A program made the translations under genes and the position numbers. A stretch of DNA of 64,000 nt from an uncultured Flavobacteriaceae bacterium. GTDB taxonomy: Bacteria; Bacteroidota; Bacteroidia; Flavobacteriales; Flavobacteriaceae. The notes below the pieces were generated by a model that did not search any database, was not told where the DNA came from, and saw only the letters and a program-made list of their open reading frames with translations. The DNA is taken from assembly GCA_943789305.1 (NCBI GenBank), contig CALSTP010000001.1:1092178-1156177 (forward strand). Reading direction: 5' to 3'. Shown here piece after piece: positions 1-7,798 of the stretch (within the stretch, counting starts at the first letter, position 1; each line of letters begins with the position of its first letter).

Positions 1-44
1 CAAAAACAACCTCCAGCTATATAAGCTGTTTCCAAAGAATTCAT
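1..44 (-). CDS. msrA: Peptide-methionine (S)-S-oxide reductase MsrA, N-terminus only (cut by window edge)
   Basis: Reading leftward from an ATG at 44, the only codons in the window give M-N-S-L-E-T-A-Y-I-A-G-G-C-F, with a following codon that begins TG, as Trp would. GGCFW is the MsrA active-site signature, whose Cys attacks methionine sulfoxide to repair oxidised proteins. The start lies a few residues before the motif, as in normal MsrA proteins. The rest of the gene lies outside the window, so a fused MsrB domain cannot be excluded. It is transcribed divergently from the LolD-like gene. Confidence 0.75.
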   Translation of the reverse strand, partial: MNSLETAYIAGGCF

Positions 45-149
45 AAATACAATTTAATAAACAAATATATTAACTAAATAAAATTAAAAATAAAAAAAAA
101 GCTTTAATCTTTTAAAGAGAAAGGGATTATATATTAATTTGTAGATCAT

Positions 150-821
150 ATGAAAAAACTAATTGTTGCGAAAAATATTCATAAAAAATTAGGAGACTTG
201 AACATCCTAAAAAACATAGCTTTAGAAATTAATTCTGGAGAAATCATTGCTATTGTCGGACCATCAGGTGCAGGAAAAACAACGCTTTTACAAATTCTAG
301 GAACATTATCTCGTCCAGATAAATCATCTGATGTTTTAATTCAAATCAACAATACGAACATTTTAGAGTTAAAAGAAAATGAATTATCACAGTTTCGAAA
401 CCAAGAACTGGGTTTTATTTTTCAATTTCATGAATTACTGCCAGAATTTAATGCTCTTGAAAACGTCATGATCCCAGCTTTTATAAAAGGTGTTGGAAGA
501 AAAAAAGCGGAATTACGAGCCAGCAAGCTTTTAAATCAGTTGGGATTACAAGATAGATTAAACCATAAACCAACTGAATTGTCAGGAGGTGAACAGCAGC
601 GCGTTGCAGTAGCTAGAGCATTAATGAACGACCCTAAAATCATTTTTGCAGATGAACCCAGTGGAAATTTAGACAGTGCCACAGCAGATGAACTACATCA
701 ACTTTTCTTTGATCTAAGAGATCAGTTTGGACACACTTTTGTCATTGTAACCCACAACCAAGAATTAGCCAATAAAGCTGATCGTAAAATTGAACTAGTC
801 GATGGTAAAATTATAGTTTAA
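150..821 (+). CDS. LolD-like ABC transporter ATP-binding protein
   Basis: A 223-residue ABC ATPase of the LolD/MacB class, which powers lipoprotein extraction or related envelope export from the inner membrane. Visible motifs are Walker [10 protein letters not shown] (37-45), signature LSGGEQQ (144-150), Walker B ending IIFADEP (about 164-170) followed by SGNLD, and the switch His at 202. SGNLD and the length of about 220 residues are typical of LolD. No permease partner (LolC/E type) lies beside it, so the exact substrate is inferred from family only. The stop is immediately followed by the ATG of the TIGR02757 gene, so the two are probably co-transcribed. Confidence 0.88.
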   Translation: MKKLIVAKNIHKKLGDLNILKNIALEINSGEIIAIVGPSGAGKTTLLQILGTLSRPDKSSDVLIQINNTNILELKENELSQFRNQELGFIFQFHELLPEFNALENVMIPAFIKGVGRKKAELRASKLLNQLGLQDRLNHKPTELSGGEQQRVAVARALMNDPKIIFADEPSGNLDSATADELHQLFFDLRDQFGHTFVIVTHNQELANKADRKIELVDGKIIV

Positions 822-1586
822 ATGGAATTTGAGGAACTTAAAGAATTTTTAAACCTAAAAGCTGATTATTATCAATCTCAAGAATTTATCAAAGTAGACC
901 CTATTCAAATCCCCCATCGATTTTCTAAAAAAAAAGACATTGAAATTGCTGGCTTCTTAGCAGCAACGATAGCCTGGGGAAACAGAAACAGCATCATTAA
1001 AAGTGGTAATAAAATGATGGAGTTGATGGAAGAATCTCCACACGATTTTGTTATCAATCATCAACCCAAAGATCTCAATCGATTCAAGGATTTTGTCCAT
1101 CGTACCTTCAATGCAGAGGATCTGAAATATTTTATACAAGCCCTTCAAAGCATTTACCAAACTCATGGTGGGATTGAAAGCTTGTTAGAAAAATTGACTT
1201 CAACAATGCCCTTACAGACCTCTTTACATTATTTTAAAAAAACTTTTTTTGAACTTCCTCATCAAGCTCGTACACAAAAACATTTAGCAGATCCTTTAAA
1301 AGGCTCAGCCGCTAAGCGCATAAACATGTATTTAAGATGGATGGTTCGTTCCAATACTTCAGGAGTAGACTTTGGATTATGGAAATCAATTCATCCCAGA
1401 CAACTTTCTTGCCCATTGGATGTTCACACGGGTAATGTTGCAAGAAAGTTAGGAATACTTAAAAGAAAACAAAACGATGCGAAAGCAGTCTTAGAGCTTG
1501 ATTACAAGCTCCAACTCATGGACCCTGAGGACCCTGTAAAATATGATTTTGCTCTTTTCGGTCTGGGAGCATTTGAAAAATTTTAA
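822..1586 (+). CDS. TIGR02757 (DUF2400) family protein
   Basis: A 254-residue protein that I recognise as the TIGR02757/DUF2400 family, widespread in Bacteroidota and of unproven biochemical function. Visible landmarks are a conserved N-terminal segment with IAGFLAATIAWGNR (about 42-55), a central RWMVRS segment, and the stretch KSIHPRQLSCPLDVHTGNVARKLG broken across about residues 190-213, which resembles the helix-hairpin-helix/DNA-glycosylase-like fold suggested for the family. The C-terminus PVKYDFALFGLGAFE is also family-typical. It begins on the base after the LolD-like stop codon. Confidence 0.85.
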   Translation: MEFEELKEFLNLKADYYQSQEFIKVDPIQIPHRFSKKKDIEIAGFLAATIAWGNRNSIIKSGNKMMELMEESPHDFVINHQPKDLNRFKDFVHRTFNAEDLKYFIQALQSIYQTHGGIESLLEKLTSTMPLQTSLHYFKKTFFELPHQARTQKHLADPLKGSAAKRINMYLRWMVRSNTSGVDFGLWKSIHPRQLSCPLDVHTGNVARKLGILKRKQNDAKAVLELDYKLQLMDPEDPVKYDFALFGLGAFEKF

Positions 1587-1627
1587 AGCTCCTTAGATAT
1601 AAGTCACTAAGATTGCCTTTTGTTTTG

Positions 1628-1635
1628 TACTTTTG
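1628..1635 (+). promoter_or_regulatory. Candidate -7 promoter box for the dihydroorotase-like gene
   Basis: TACTTTTG matches the Bacteroidota -7 consensus TAnnTTTG. It is in the 79-base gap after the TIGR02757 gene and 31 bases before the preferred ATG. No TTG stands at the usual 17-23 base distance upstream (the nearest is at 1613-1615, too close), so support is partial. Confidence 0.4.
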
Positions 1636-1665
1636 TAATCAGATTTGGATTTTGTTTTACAATTG

Positions 1666-2916
1666 ATGAAAATACTCCTAAAAAATGCGACTTTTATTGA
1701 CCCCAAGAGCGCATTCCATTTCTCTTCTAAAGATATTTTAATAAATGACGGTATCATTTCAGCAATTGAAGATGAAATTACTGATGATGAGGCTAAAATA
1801 ATATCTTATTCCAACCTTCATGTTTCAAGAGGTTGGTTTGACAGCAGTGTTTGCTTTGGAGAACCAGGTTACGAAGAACGTGAAACTCTCAAAAACGGTT
1901 TAAAAACTGCAGGATTAAGTGGCTTTAGTCAAATAGCCATCAATCCTAACACCAATCCAACTACTGACAACCAAACCGCCGTAGGTTATTTAAAAAGTGC
2001 TGCTTCTCAATCAGCGACACAAATTTATCCGATTGCTTCTTTTTCAAAAAACCAAGAAGGAAAGCAGTTAACGGAATTATATGATTTAAAACAAAATGGT
2101 GCCGTTGCTTTTGGAGACTTCAAAAAACCAATTCAAAATACAGAATTACTCAAAATTGCCTTACTTTATGCCCAACGCTTCAGTGGTTTAATTGTTTCTC
2201 ATCCCTCCGACAATAGTTTTGGAAACAATGGAGGAGTTCATGAAGGAAGGATAAGTACCAAAAACGGAATGTCAGGATCCCCTACCCTGAGTGAAATTTT
2301 ACAAGTTCAACGAGATATTGCAGTTTTGGAATACACGGGAGGGCATCTTCATATTCCTTTCATATCCTCTTCCCAATCGCTAGAACTTATCCGTAAAGCC
2401 AAAAAACAAGGACTAAATATCAGCTGTAGTGTTGCATTAGCTAATCTTTTATTTACTGAGGAGCAATTAAATGATTTTGACACCTTTTATAAACTTGATC
2501 CACCCCTTAGGACAGAAAATGATCAAACAGCCCTTAGGCAAGGTTTAATTGATGGTACAATTGACATGGTGACCTCAAACCATGAGCCCTTAAACCCAGA
2601 ATTAAAACATTTAGAATTTGAATATGCTGCAACAGGCACCATAGGCTTAGAAGCTATGTTTGGAGTACTTTCGACTTTATTTCCTATTGAAAAAGTGATT
2701 TCGATTCTTACTAAAGGGAAAAATTTTTTTAATGTAGAAAACAACCCCATAGAAATAGGGCAAAAAGCTAATATTACCTTATTCAATCCAACTGGAAATG
2801 ATACTTTTAAAGAAGAACACATAATTTCAACTTCAAAAAATTGTGCTTTTATCAATAGTCCAATCCAAGGAAAAGTATACGGAGTCATTAATAACGCACA
2901 GACTACACTTAAATGA
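1666..2916 (+). CDS. Dihydroorotase-like amidohydrolase lacking the metal-binding residues
   Basis: A 416-residue protein that aligns by eye with type I dihydroorotase (pyrimidine biosynthesis). However, the D-x-H-x-H zinc motif reads D59-S-S-V-C63, the LREPG stretch is FGEPG, the PHHL motif reads ALANLL, and DHAPH reads SNHEPL. The residues that bind zinc and the catalytic Asp are therefore mostly absent. I infer a non-catalytic paralogue, perhaps a structural partner of aspartate transcarbamoylase as described for pseudo-DHOases (PyrX). I chose the ATG at 1666. An in-frame TTG at 1645 would add seven residues, but homologues usually begin with the MKxLLKxA-type start. The stop overlaps the next gene by four bases (ATGA). 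Confidence 0.8.
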   Translation: MKILLKNATFIDPKSAFHFSSKDILINDGIISAIEDEITDDEAKIISYSNLHVSRGWFDSSVCFGEPGYEERETLKNGLKTAGLSGFSQIAINPNTNPTTDNQTAVGYLKSAASQSATQIYPIASFSKNQEGKQLTELYDLKQNGAVAFGDFKKPIQNTELLKIALLYAQRFSGLIVSHPSDNSFGNNGGVHEGRISTKNGMSGSPTLSEILQVQRDIAVLEYTGGHLHIPFISSSQSLELIRKAKKQGLNISCSVALANLLFTEEQLNDFDTFYKLDPPLRTENDQTALRQGLIDGTIDMVTSNHEPLNPELKHLEFEYAATGTIGLEAMFGVLSTLFPIEKVISILTKGKNFFNVENNPIEIGQKANITLFNPTGNDTFKEEHIISTSKNCAFINSPIQGKVYGVINNAQTTLK

Positions 2917-3566
2917 ACATAGATACAAATCAAGTACTTGAATTTCTTCATCAAAAACCAGAAAAAAACAATCCAAATTCTCCCGTATTATTTTTGTTTC
3001 ATGGTTACGGAAGCAATGAAGAAGATTTATTTTCATTTGCCAGATATTTACCAAAAGAGTATCACATAATTGCCCTACGTGCTCCTATTATTTTGGCAGA
3101 AAGCGGTTATGCGTGGTACACCATTACTTTTGATGAGGATATGAATAAGTGGTCGAATGATGATGAAGGGATTCAATCCAGAGATTTAATTCTGTTCAAT
3201 ATAAAGCATCACCTAAATCGTATTAATTCATCTAGAGAGCAGGTCGATGTTTTAGGCTTTAGTCAAGGTGCTATTCTTAGTTGGGCACTAGGGCTAAGCT
3301 ATCCAAAATACTTGCATAAAATTATAGCGCTAAGCGGTTTTTATAATCCAAACTTAGTGAAGGAAACCGAAGACAGTAAATCGCATCTAAATTGTTTTAG
3401 CTCACACGGCACAATTGACCCTGTAATTCCTGTCAGTCATACCCGAAAAGGCATAGATCTGCTCAAAGAAAAAGGGATAGCTCTGCAATACAAAGAATAT
3501 GATGCGCCACACACAATAAGTCCTGAAAACTTCAGAGATTTAATTGATTGGATCGTTGGAAAGTAA
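2913..3566 (+). CDS. Phospholipase/carboxylesterase-family alpha/beta hydrolase
   Basis: A 217-residue serine hydrolase of the phospholipase/carboxylesterase (YpfH/EstB-like) family, probably cytoplasmic with no signal peptide. The oxyanion-hole segment LFHGYGSNEED is near residues 28-38. The nucleophile elbow is GFSQG (115-119, Ser117), the acid is Asp169 in GTIDP, and the base is His200 in APH. All three members of the triad are present. It is translationally coupled to the dihydroorotase-like gene by an ATGA overlap. The natural substrate cannot be read from the sequence. It ends convergently with a minus-strand gene three bases away. Confidence 0.85.
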   Translation: MNIDTNQVLEFLHQKPEKNNPNSPVLFLFHGYGSNEEDLFSFARYLPKEYHIIALRAPIILAESGYAWYTITFDEDMNKWSNDDEGIQSRDLILFNIKHHLNRINSSREQVDVLGFSQGAILSWALGLSYPKYLHKIIALSGFYNPNLVKETEDSKSHLNCFSSHGTIDPVIPVSHTRKGIDLLKEKGIALQYKEYDAPHTISPENFRDLIDWIVGK

Positions 3567-3569
3567 ATT

Positions 3570-4061
3570 TTAATTTGTGGGATATAAAAAGTGATCAATT
3601 ACTTCAAAAGTAAGCTTTCCATTAGAATCAAATTGGTAATAAATCATGAGTTCTCCCCAAAAAGTTCCATCAGAAAAATCAGCAATCAACCACTTGTGAT
3701 TCAAAATCTTAACCTTGTTGATTAGAAACTTCCCTCCCATTTCTGCATAGGGAACTAATGATGCTTCTGCATCCAAAAGATTCGTTTCGTATACCGCCTC
3801 TTTGATTAAAAATGAATTAACAGCGAAATCTAGGTCATCAAAATACCCTATTGCTTCTTCATTGGTGTCTAATGAAAAATAAATATTGTCAAAAAAACGA
3901 CGTTTTTCGACCTTCAAAGAATCCTTAAGGTTAGTGATTAAAGTTTGTTTTTTTTCTAGTCTGTTTTGTTGATCCAGCAGGATTTTGTTGCTATTGACAA
4001 CTTGAAAGATCAAAATCAATGAGACAAAAGAAAATAAATAAATAAAAATGTTTTTTTTCAT
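3570..4061 (-). CDS. Membrane-anchored protein with coiled coil, unknown function
   Basis: A 163-residue protein that I do not recognise with certainty. Residues 6-23 form one hydrophobic helix (a signal anchor with no clear cleavage site). Residues about 25-58 are a charged heptad-like coiled coil rich in Gln, Leu and Lys. The rest is a soluble domain ending in a Tyr/Phe-rich segment (GELMIYYQFD, FEVIDHFLY). It would face the periplasm. Close relatives in Flavobacteriia are sometimes labelled hydrolase, but no catalytic motif is visible. It lies 29 bases downstream of the metallo-hydrolase gene and is probably co-transcribed with it. Confidence 0.7.
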   Translation of the reverse strand: MKKNIFIYLFSFVSLILIFQVVNSNKILLDQQNRLEKKQTLITNLKDSLKVEKRRFFDNIYFSLDTNEEAIGYFDDLDFAVNSFLIKEAVYETNLLDAEASLVPYAEMGGKFLINKVKILNHKWLIADFSDGTFWGELMIYYQFDSNGKLTFEVIDHFLYPTN

Positions 4062-4090
4062 ATAAATTAGAACAAATAATAATCTAGTTT

Positions 4091-4861
4091 TTAAGTTGAT
4101 GTAATTTGTAAATTATCAAAAGCTAAATGTACATTTTCGGGTAAACTGGCTTCAACTTCATCATGAAAACCAAGCAAATGACTGATGTGAGTGAAATAAG
4201 TTTTCTTGGGTTGAATGAGATTAACCATAGCCAATGCTTCTTCTAAATTTAAATGGGATGGATGAGGTTCTATTCGAAGTGCGCTAAGAACTAAAACATC
4301 CAAATCCTTTAATTTGTCGATTTCTTGATCTTCAATGGTCTTTACATCTGTCAAATATGCAAAATTTCCAAAACGATACCCCAGCACCTCAAGTTGGTGA
4401 TGCATTATCTTTATTGGGGTTATTTTCATTTCTTCGAGGGTGAAATCATGTTTATGATCGATTACTTTTCTTAAAACAGATGGTGCACCGGGATATTTAT
4501 TCTTATCATTCATAATGTAAGAAAAACGTTGATCCAAAGCATCAAAAACCTCTTGATTAGCTATGAATTTTATTTTTCCCTGTTTAAAAAAAAATGGACG
4601 AATATCATCCAAACCAGCAGTATGATCGGCATGTTCGTGAGTAAATAAAATTCCATTTAAATGTGGGATAGGGTTTTTCAAAAGCTGTTGCCTAAAATCA
4701 GGACCACAGTCTATTACATAGTTAAAAGATTTCCATGATATTATAATCGACACACGCAATCTTTTATCTTTTGGGTTTTTACTCAAGCAAACTGGATGTT
4801 TACTTCCTATAATTGGAATCCCTTGTGAGGTACCTGTCCCTAAAAAAGTAATTTTTAACAT
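4091..4861 (-). CDS. Metallo-beta-lactamase-fold hydrolase, PhnP-like
   Basis: A 256-residue MBL-fold enzyme. It opens with FLGTGTSQG (6-14) and carries the metal motif HEHADH at 75-80 followed by GLDDIRPF, the layout of the PhnP/phosphodiesterase branch. Further His residues are at HHQ, in TDVK and in THISHLLG near the C-terminus. PhnP proteins hydrolyse cyclic phosphodiesters, but the true substrate here is unknown. The gene has its own promoter (4867-4898), and the predicted transcript start is at or only a few bases before the ATG. Confidence 0.85.
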   Translation of the reverse strand: MLKITFLGTGTSQGIPIIGSKHPVCLSKNPKDKRLRVSIIISWKSFNYVIDCGPDFRQQLLKNPIPHLNGILFTHEHADHTAGLDDIRPFFFKQGKIKFIANQEVFDALDQRFSYIMNDKNKYPGAPSVLRKVIDHKHDFTLEEMKITPIKIMHHQLEVLGYRFGNFAYLTDVKTIEDQEIDKLKDLDVLVLSALRIEPHPSHLNLEEALAMVNLIQPKKTYFTHISHLLGFHDEVEASLPENVHLAFDNLQITST

Positions 4862-4866
4862 TATTT

Positions 4867-4898
4867 CAAAGGTAAATATTTGTCTTTAAAATAAACAA
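4867..4898 (-). promoter_or_regulatory. Promoter of the PhnP-like gene
   Basis: On the minus strand, TTG (4898-4896), a 21-base spacer and TACCTTTG (4874-4867) match the Bacteroidota sigma-A-type promoter TTG-N17-23-TAnnTTTG. The -7 box ends six bases before the ATG at 4861, so the mRNA would be leaderless or nearly so. Its elements interlock with those of the rightward promoter for the 4930 gene. Confidence 0.65.
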
Positions 4899-4912
4899 AC
4901 TTTGTACATTTG
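4880..4912 (+). promoter_or_regulatory. Promoter of the conserved unknown gene at 4930
   Basis: TTG (4880-4882), a 22-base spacer and TACATTTG (4905-4912) match the Bacteroidota promoter consensus TTG-N17-23-TAnnTTTG. The ATG is at 4930, which gives a 5' leader of only about a dozen bases. The -33 element of the leftward promoter lies inside this spacer, so the two polymerase sites cannot be occupied together. Confidence 0.7.
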
Positions 4913-4929
4913 TTAAGTAATACATTACT

Positions 4930-6375
4930 ATGTCAACAAACCTATCTGGTGAAAGACCACTCGAGAACAGACCCTCAATAGAAGCTAAAGCTTTACGTAT
5001 AAACTTGAATGAGCATATTTATGGGACCTTTGCCGAAATCGGTGCTGGTCAGGAAGTTGCTAGGCATTTTTTTAGGGTTGGTGGAGCTTCAGGCACTATT
5101 GCAAAAACTATCAGTGCTTACGACAAGAATTTCAGTGATAATATTTATGGTGAAGACGAAGATGGACGGTATGTAACGGAAACACGCTTAACCAAGATGT
5201 TAGGTTATGAAATGAAGCTTCTCGAAAATAGAATTCCAAGGTCAGAAAACCCTAATAAAATGTTTTTTACCTATGCCAATACTGTTACTACTATTGACTT
5301 TGCTAAAAAATTCAAAGGACATGGCTGGATGGGAATTCGGTATCAAACCGCTCCTGATCAAGAATACAGTGAAATTACCTTACACGTTCGTTTCAACCAG
5401 ACTGAGGCACGATTTCAACAAGAATCTCTTGGTATTATGGGAGCAAACCTAATTTACGGAGCTTTTTATAAACACGATGAGCCCAAAAAGCTTTTAAAAT
5501 ATTTGTATGACCATATTGATAATGATGCAATAGAAATTGATACGATTAACTTTACTGGTCCTCTTTTTAAAAATGTAGATAATCGTTTGATGAGTTTACA
5601 ATTAGTAAAAAACGGAATGACCGAAGCCGTTATGTTTAACCCCAGTGGAAACAATATACTCCCAGCACGAGAACTTTACAAAAAGAATATTTTGGCTTTA
5701 CGCGGGAGTTTTAGACCCGTGACAAAAGTTAATATTGATATGTTCGAAAAATCTTTGGAGGTATTTCTTAAAGAACGTGAAGTTAACGAAAATAAAACGG
5801 TGGTAATCTTTGAAATAACACTTTCAAACCTAACTTTCCAAGGTGAAATAGACGAAAAAGATTTTATGGACAGAGCCAAACTTTTATGTTCATTGGGTCA
5901 TGTAGTAATGATTTCAAACTTTAAAGAGTATTATCGCCTTGTCGATTATTTATCTCAATACACCAAAAAACAAATGGCATTAGCCATGGGAGTCAATAGT
6001 TTTGTTGAGGTATTCGATGAAAATTATTACACAGACTTAAGTGGAGGAATTCTTGAAGCTTTTGGAAAAATGTTTTACAACAATCTAAAAGTATACCTTT
6101 ATCCTACAAAAGACGATAATGGGAACATCATAACGAGCAACAATTTAAAACTACATCCAAGAATGAAAGACTTTTATAAGTTTTTTAAATACAACGGAAA
6201 GGTTGTTGATATTTTTGATTTCGAACCTGAATATCTCGATATCTTTTCGCGAAAAATCCTACAACAAATTAATAACAATGAGGTGGGATGGGATGAACAT
6301 CTTCCTGAGGGTATATCGGACATGATTGTAAAAAAGAAAATGTTTGGTTTTAATCCCGAGTCAAAAAAAGTATAA
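4930..6375 (+). CDS. Conserved cytoplasmic protein of unknown function
   Basis: A 481-residue soluble protein with no signal peptide or membrane helix. I recognise it as a highly conserved flavobacterial family that is often labelled TonB-dependent receptor or nicotinate-nucleotide adenylyltransferase. Neither label fits: there is no plug or barrel, and no nucleotidyltransferase HxGH motif. Conserved-looking segments are IYGTFAEIGAGQEVARHFFR (about 31-50), GGASGTIAKTISAYD (52-66), FTYANTVTT and GHGWMGIRYQ, and a late segment FNPSGNNILPARELY. It is a single-gene unit with its own promoter. The function is unknown, and strong family conservation (from memory) suggests a central role. Confidence 0.85.
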   Translation: MSTNLSGERPLENRPSIEAKALRINLNEHIYGTFAEIGAGQEVARHFFRVGGASGTIAKTISAYDKNFSDNIYGEDEDGRYVTETRLTKMLGYEMKLLENRIPRSENPNKMFFTYANTVTTIDFAKKFKGHGWMGIRYQTAPDQEYSEITLHVRFNQTEARFQQESLGIMGANLIYGAFYKHDEPKKLLKYLYDHIDNDAIEIDTINFTGPLFKNVDNRLMSLQLVKNGMTEAVMFNPSGNNILPARELYKKNILALRGSFRPVTKVNIDMFEKSLEVFLKEREVNENKTVVIFEITLSNLTFQGEIDEKDFMDRAKLLCSLGHVVMISNFKEYYRLVDYLSQYTKKQMALAMGVNSFVEVFDENYYTDLSGGILEAFGKMFYNNLKVYLYPTKDDNGNIITSNNLKLHPRMKDFYKFFKYNGKVVDIFDFEPEYLDIFSRKILQQINNNEVGWDEHLPEGISDMIVKKKMFGFNPESKKV

Positions 6376-6389
6376 CTTTTTAGAAAATT

Positions 6390-6842
6390 CTATTCAAGAA
6401 TCTGAGCAGCATGTGCCTTTGTTTTTACCTTATCTATGACGCGTTCTACTTTCCCCTGACCATCGACAATAAAGGTTTTTCTGTGGATTCCATCATATTC
6501 TTTTCCCATAAACTTTTTTAAACCCCAAACTCCAAAAGCATTAATTACTTCTTTGTTTTCATCGGCTAGTAAGGGGAAAGGGAAATTATATTTTTTTGAA
6601 AAATTTTGTTGCTTTTTTTGAGTATCAGCACTTACCCCCAATAAAGTGTATCCTGCACTTTTGAGTTCTTCATAATGATCCCTGAGATCACATGCCTCAG
6701 CAGTACAACCTGGTGTACTTGCCTTTGGATAAAAGAAAACTACTAATTTTTTTCCTTTGTAATCTTCCAGTCGATGTAAAGTTCCTGTTTGATCTAAACA
6801 ACTAAAGTTGGGTACTAAATCTCCTTCTTTAAGTGTATTCAT
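6390..6842 (-). CDS. bcp: Thioredoxin-dependent thiol peroxidase (Bcp/PrxQ)
   Basis: A 150-residue atypical 2-Cys peroxiredoxin that reduces hydrogen peroxide and organic hydroperoxides with electrons from thioredoxin. The active-site stretch FFYPKASTPGCTAEACD spans 36-52, with peroxidatic Cys46 and resolving Cys51, the Bcp arrangement of two Cys five residues apart. Length and order fit the family fully. It is convergent with the conserved unknown gene (14-base gap) and divergent from nth. A possible -7 box, TACTTTTG, is on the minus strand at 6890-6883, without a good -33 element. Confidence 0.93.
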   Translation of the reverse strand: MNTLKEGDLVPNFSCLDQTGTLHRLEDYKGKKLVVFFYPKASTPGCTAEACDLRDHYEELKSAGYTLLGVSADTQKKQQNFSKKYNFPFPLLADENKEVINAFGVWGLKKFMGKEYDGIHRKTFIVDGQGKVERVIDKVKTKAHAAQILE

Positions 6843-6942
6843 TGTTGTTTTTTTTCTAAATTACGAAAAAGATTAGGCTTCTCAAAAGTACTATCAAATA
6901 TTATATGAGTTTTTGAAATCTAACTTTTTTAATTCACTTAAA

Positions 6943-7593
6943 ATGACAAAAAAAGAAAAAGTAGCCTTCACCATGAAAACCCTTCAGGATTTATACCCTG
7001 AAATTCCAATACCCTTAGATCACAGTGATCCCTACACTTTGTTAATTGCTGTTTTACTTTCGGCACAAAGCACTGATGTGAGAGTTAATAAAATAACCCC
7101 AATACTGTTTAAAAAAGCTTCTACACCACAAGAAATGATCAAACTTACGGTAGATCAAATTAGAGAAATCATAAAGCCTGTAGGGCTATCTCCTATGAAA
7201 TCAAAAGGAATACATGGACTTTCACACATTCTTCTTGAAAAGCATAATGGAAAAGTTCCCCGAAATTTTGAAGCACTCGAAGAGCTTCCTGCTGTAGGAC
7301 ATAAAACGGCAAGTGTGGTAATGTCTCAGGCTTTTGATGTGCCTGCATTTCCAGTGGACACGCATATCCATCGCTTGATGTACCGGTGGGGATTTACTAA
7401 CGGTAAATCTGTAGTTCAAACTGAAAGAGACGCAAAAAGGTTATTTCCTAAAGAGAAGTGGAATGATTTACATCTACAAATAATTTGGTATGGCAGGGAA
7501 TATTCTCCAGCTAGAGGATGGAAAATTAAAAAGGATATAATAACAAAAACTATAGGAAGAAAATCCGTTTTGAAGGCTTTTAATAAAAGTTAA
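6943..7593 (+). CDS. nth: Endonuclease III family DNA glycosylase without the iron-sulfur cluster
   Basis: Base-excision repair glycosylase/AP lyase acting on oxidised pyrimidines. With the ATG at 6943 it has 216 residues. The helix-hairpin-helix LPAVGHKTA carries catalytic Lys121, and VDTHIHR carries catalytic Asp139, one residue off the E. coli numbering (Lys120, Asp138). The C-terminal [4Fe-4S] loop of four Cys found in E. coli Nth is replaced by YSPARGWKIKKD, and the protein contains no Cys at all. An in-frame TTG at 6913 would add ten residues, but MTKKEKV is the more usual start. Divergent from bcp. Confidence 0.9.
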   Translation: MTKKEKVAFTMKTLQDLYPEIPIPLDHSDPYTLLIAVLLSAQSTDVRVNKITPILFKKASTPQEMIKLTVDQIREIIKPVGLSPMKSKGIHGLSHILLEKHNGKVPRNFEALEELPAVGHKTASVVMSQAFDVPAFPVDTHIHRLMYRWGFTNGKSVVQTERDAKRLFPKEKWNDLHLQIIWYGREYSPARGWKIKKDIITKTIGRKSVLKAFNKS

Positions 7594-7600
7594 GTCAGTT

Positions 7601-7747
7601 TTATTTCTTTGATTTTTCAGAAACATTTTGCTTTGAATCATTCATCGTTTTGAATGCTTTTGAAAAAGCTAGAATACGCTTAACCGTCAGTTCACTAGGA
7701 CCCTGTTTTTTGTTTGAAGAATTTTTAGGAGAGTAATTTTTTTCCAT
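7601..7747 (-). CDS. Small basic protein, unknown (48 aa)
   Basis: A 48-codon ORF filling the gap between nth and the sigma-factor gene. It starts at an ATG (7747) and ends TAA (7603-7601). The predicted protein is very hydrophilic and Lys/Ser/Asn-rich (MEKNYSPKNS..., with a central amphipathic stretch LTVKRILAFSKAF), with no Cys and no membrane helix. A short helical patch in a disordered basic background could fit a nucleic-acid or protein-binding peptide. It lies downstream of and on the same strand as the ECF sigma gene, 51 bases away. I rate it as probably real because it fills the gap cleanly and its composition is protein-like. Confidence 0.5.
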   Translation of the reverse strand: MEKNYSPKNSSNKKQGPSELTVKRILAFSKAFKTMNDSKQNVSEKSKK

Positions 7748-7798
7748 AAACTATTTTTGTATAGAATAAGAACGAAAAAAACAAAGAAATAGTATTCT

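Noticed and set aside
4930..6375. TonB-dependent receptor or nicotinate-nucleotide adenylyltransferase
   Set aside because: No signal peptide, plug, barrel or HxGH motif; the labels appear to be propagated errors.
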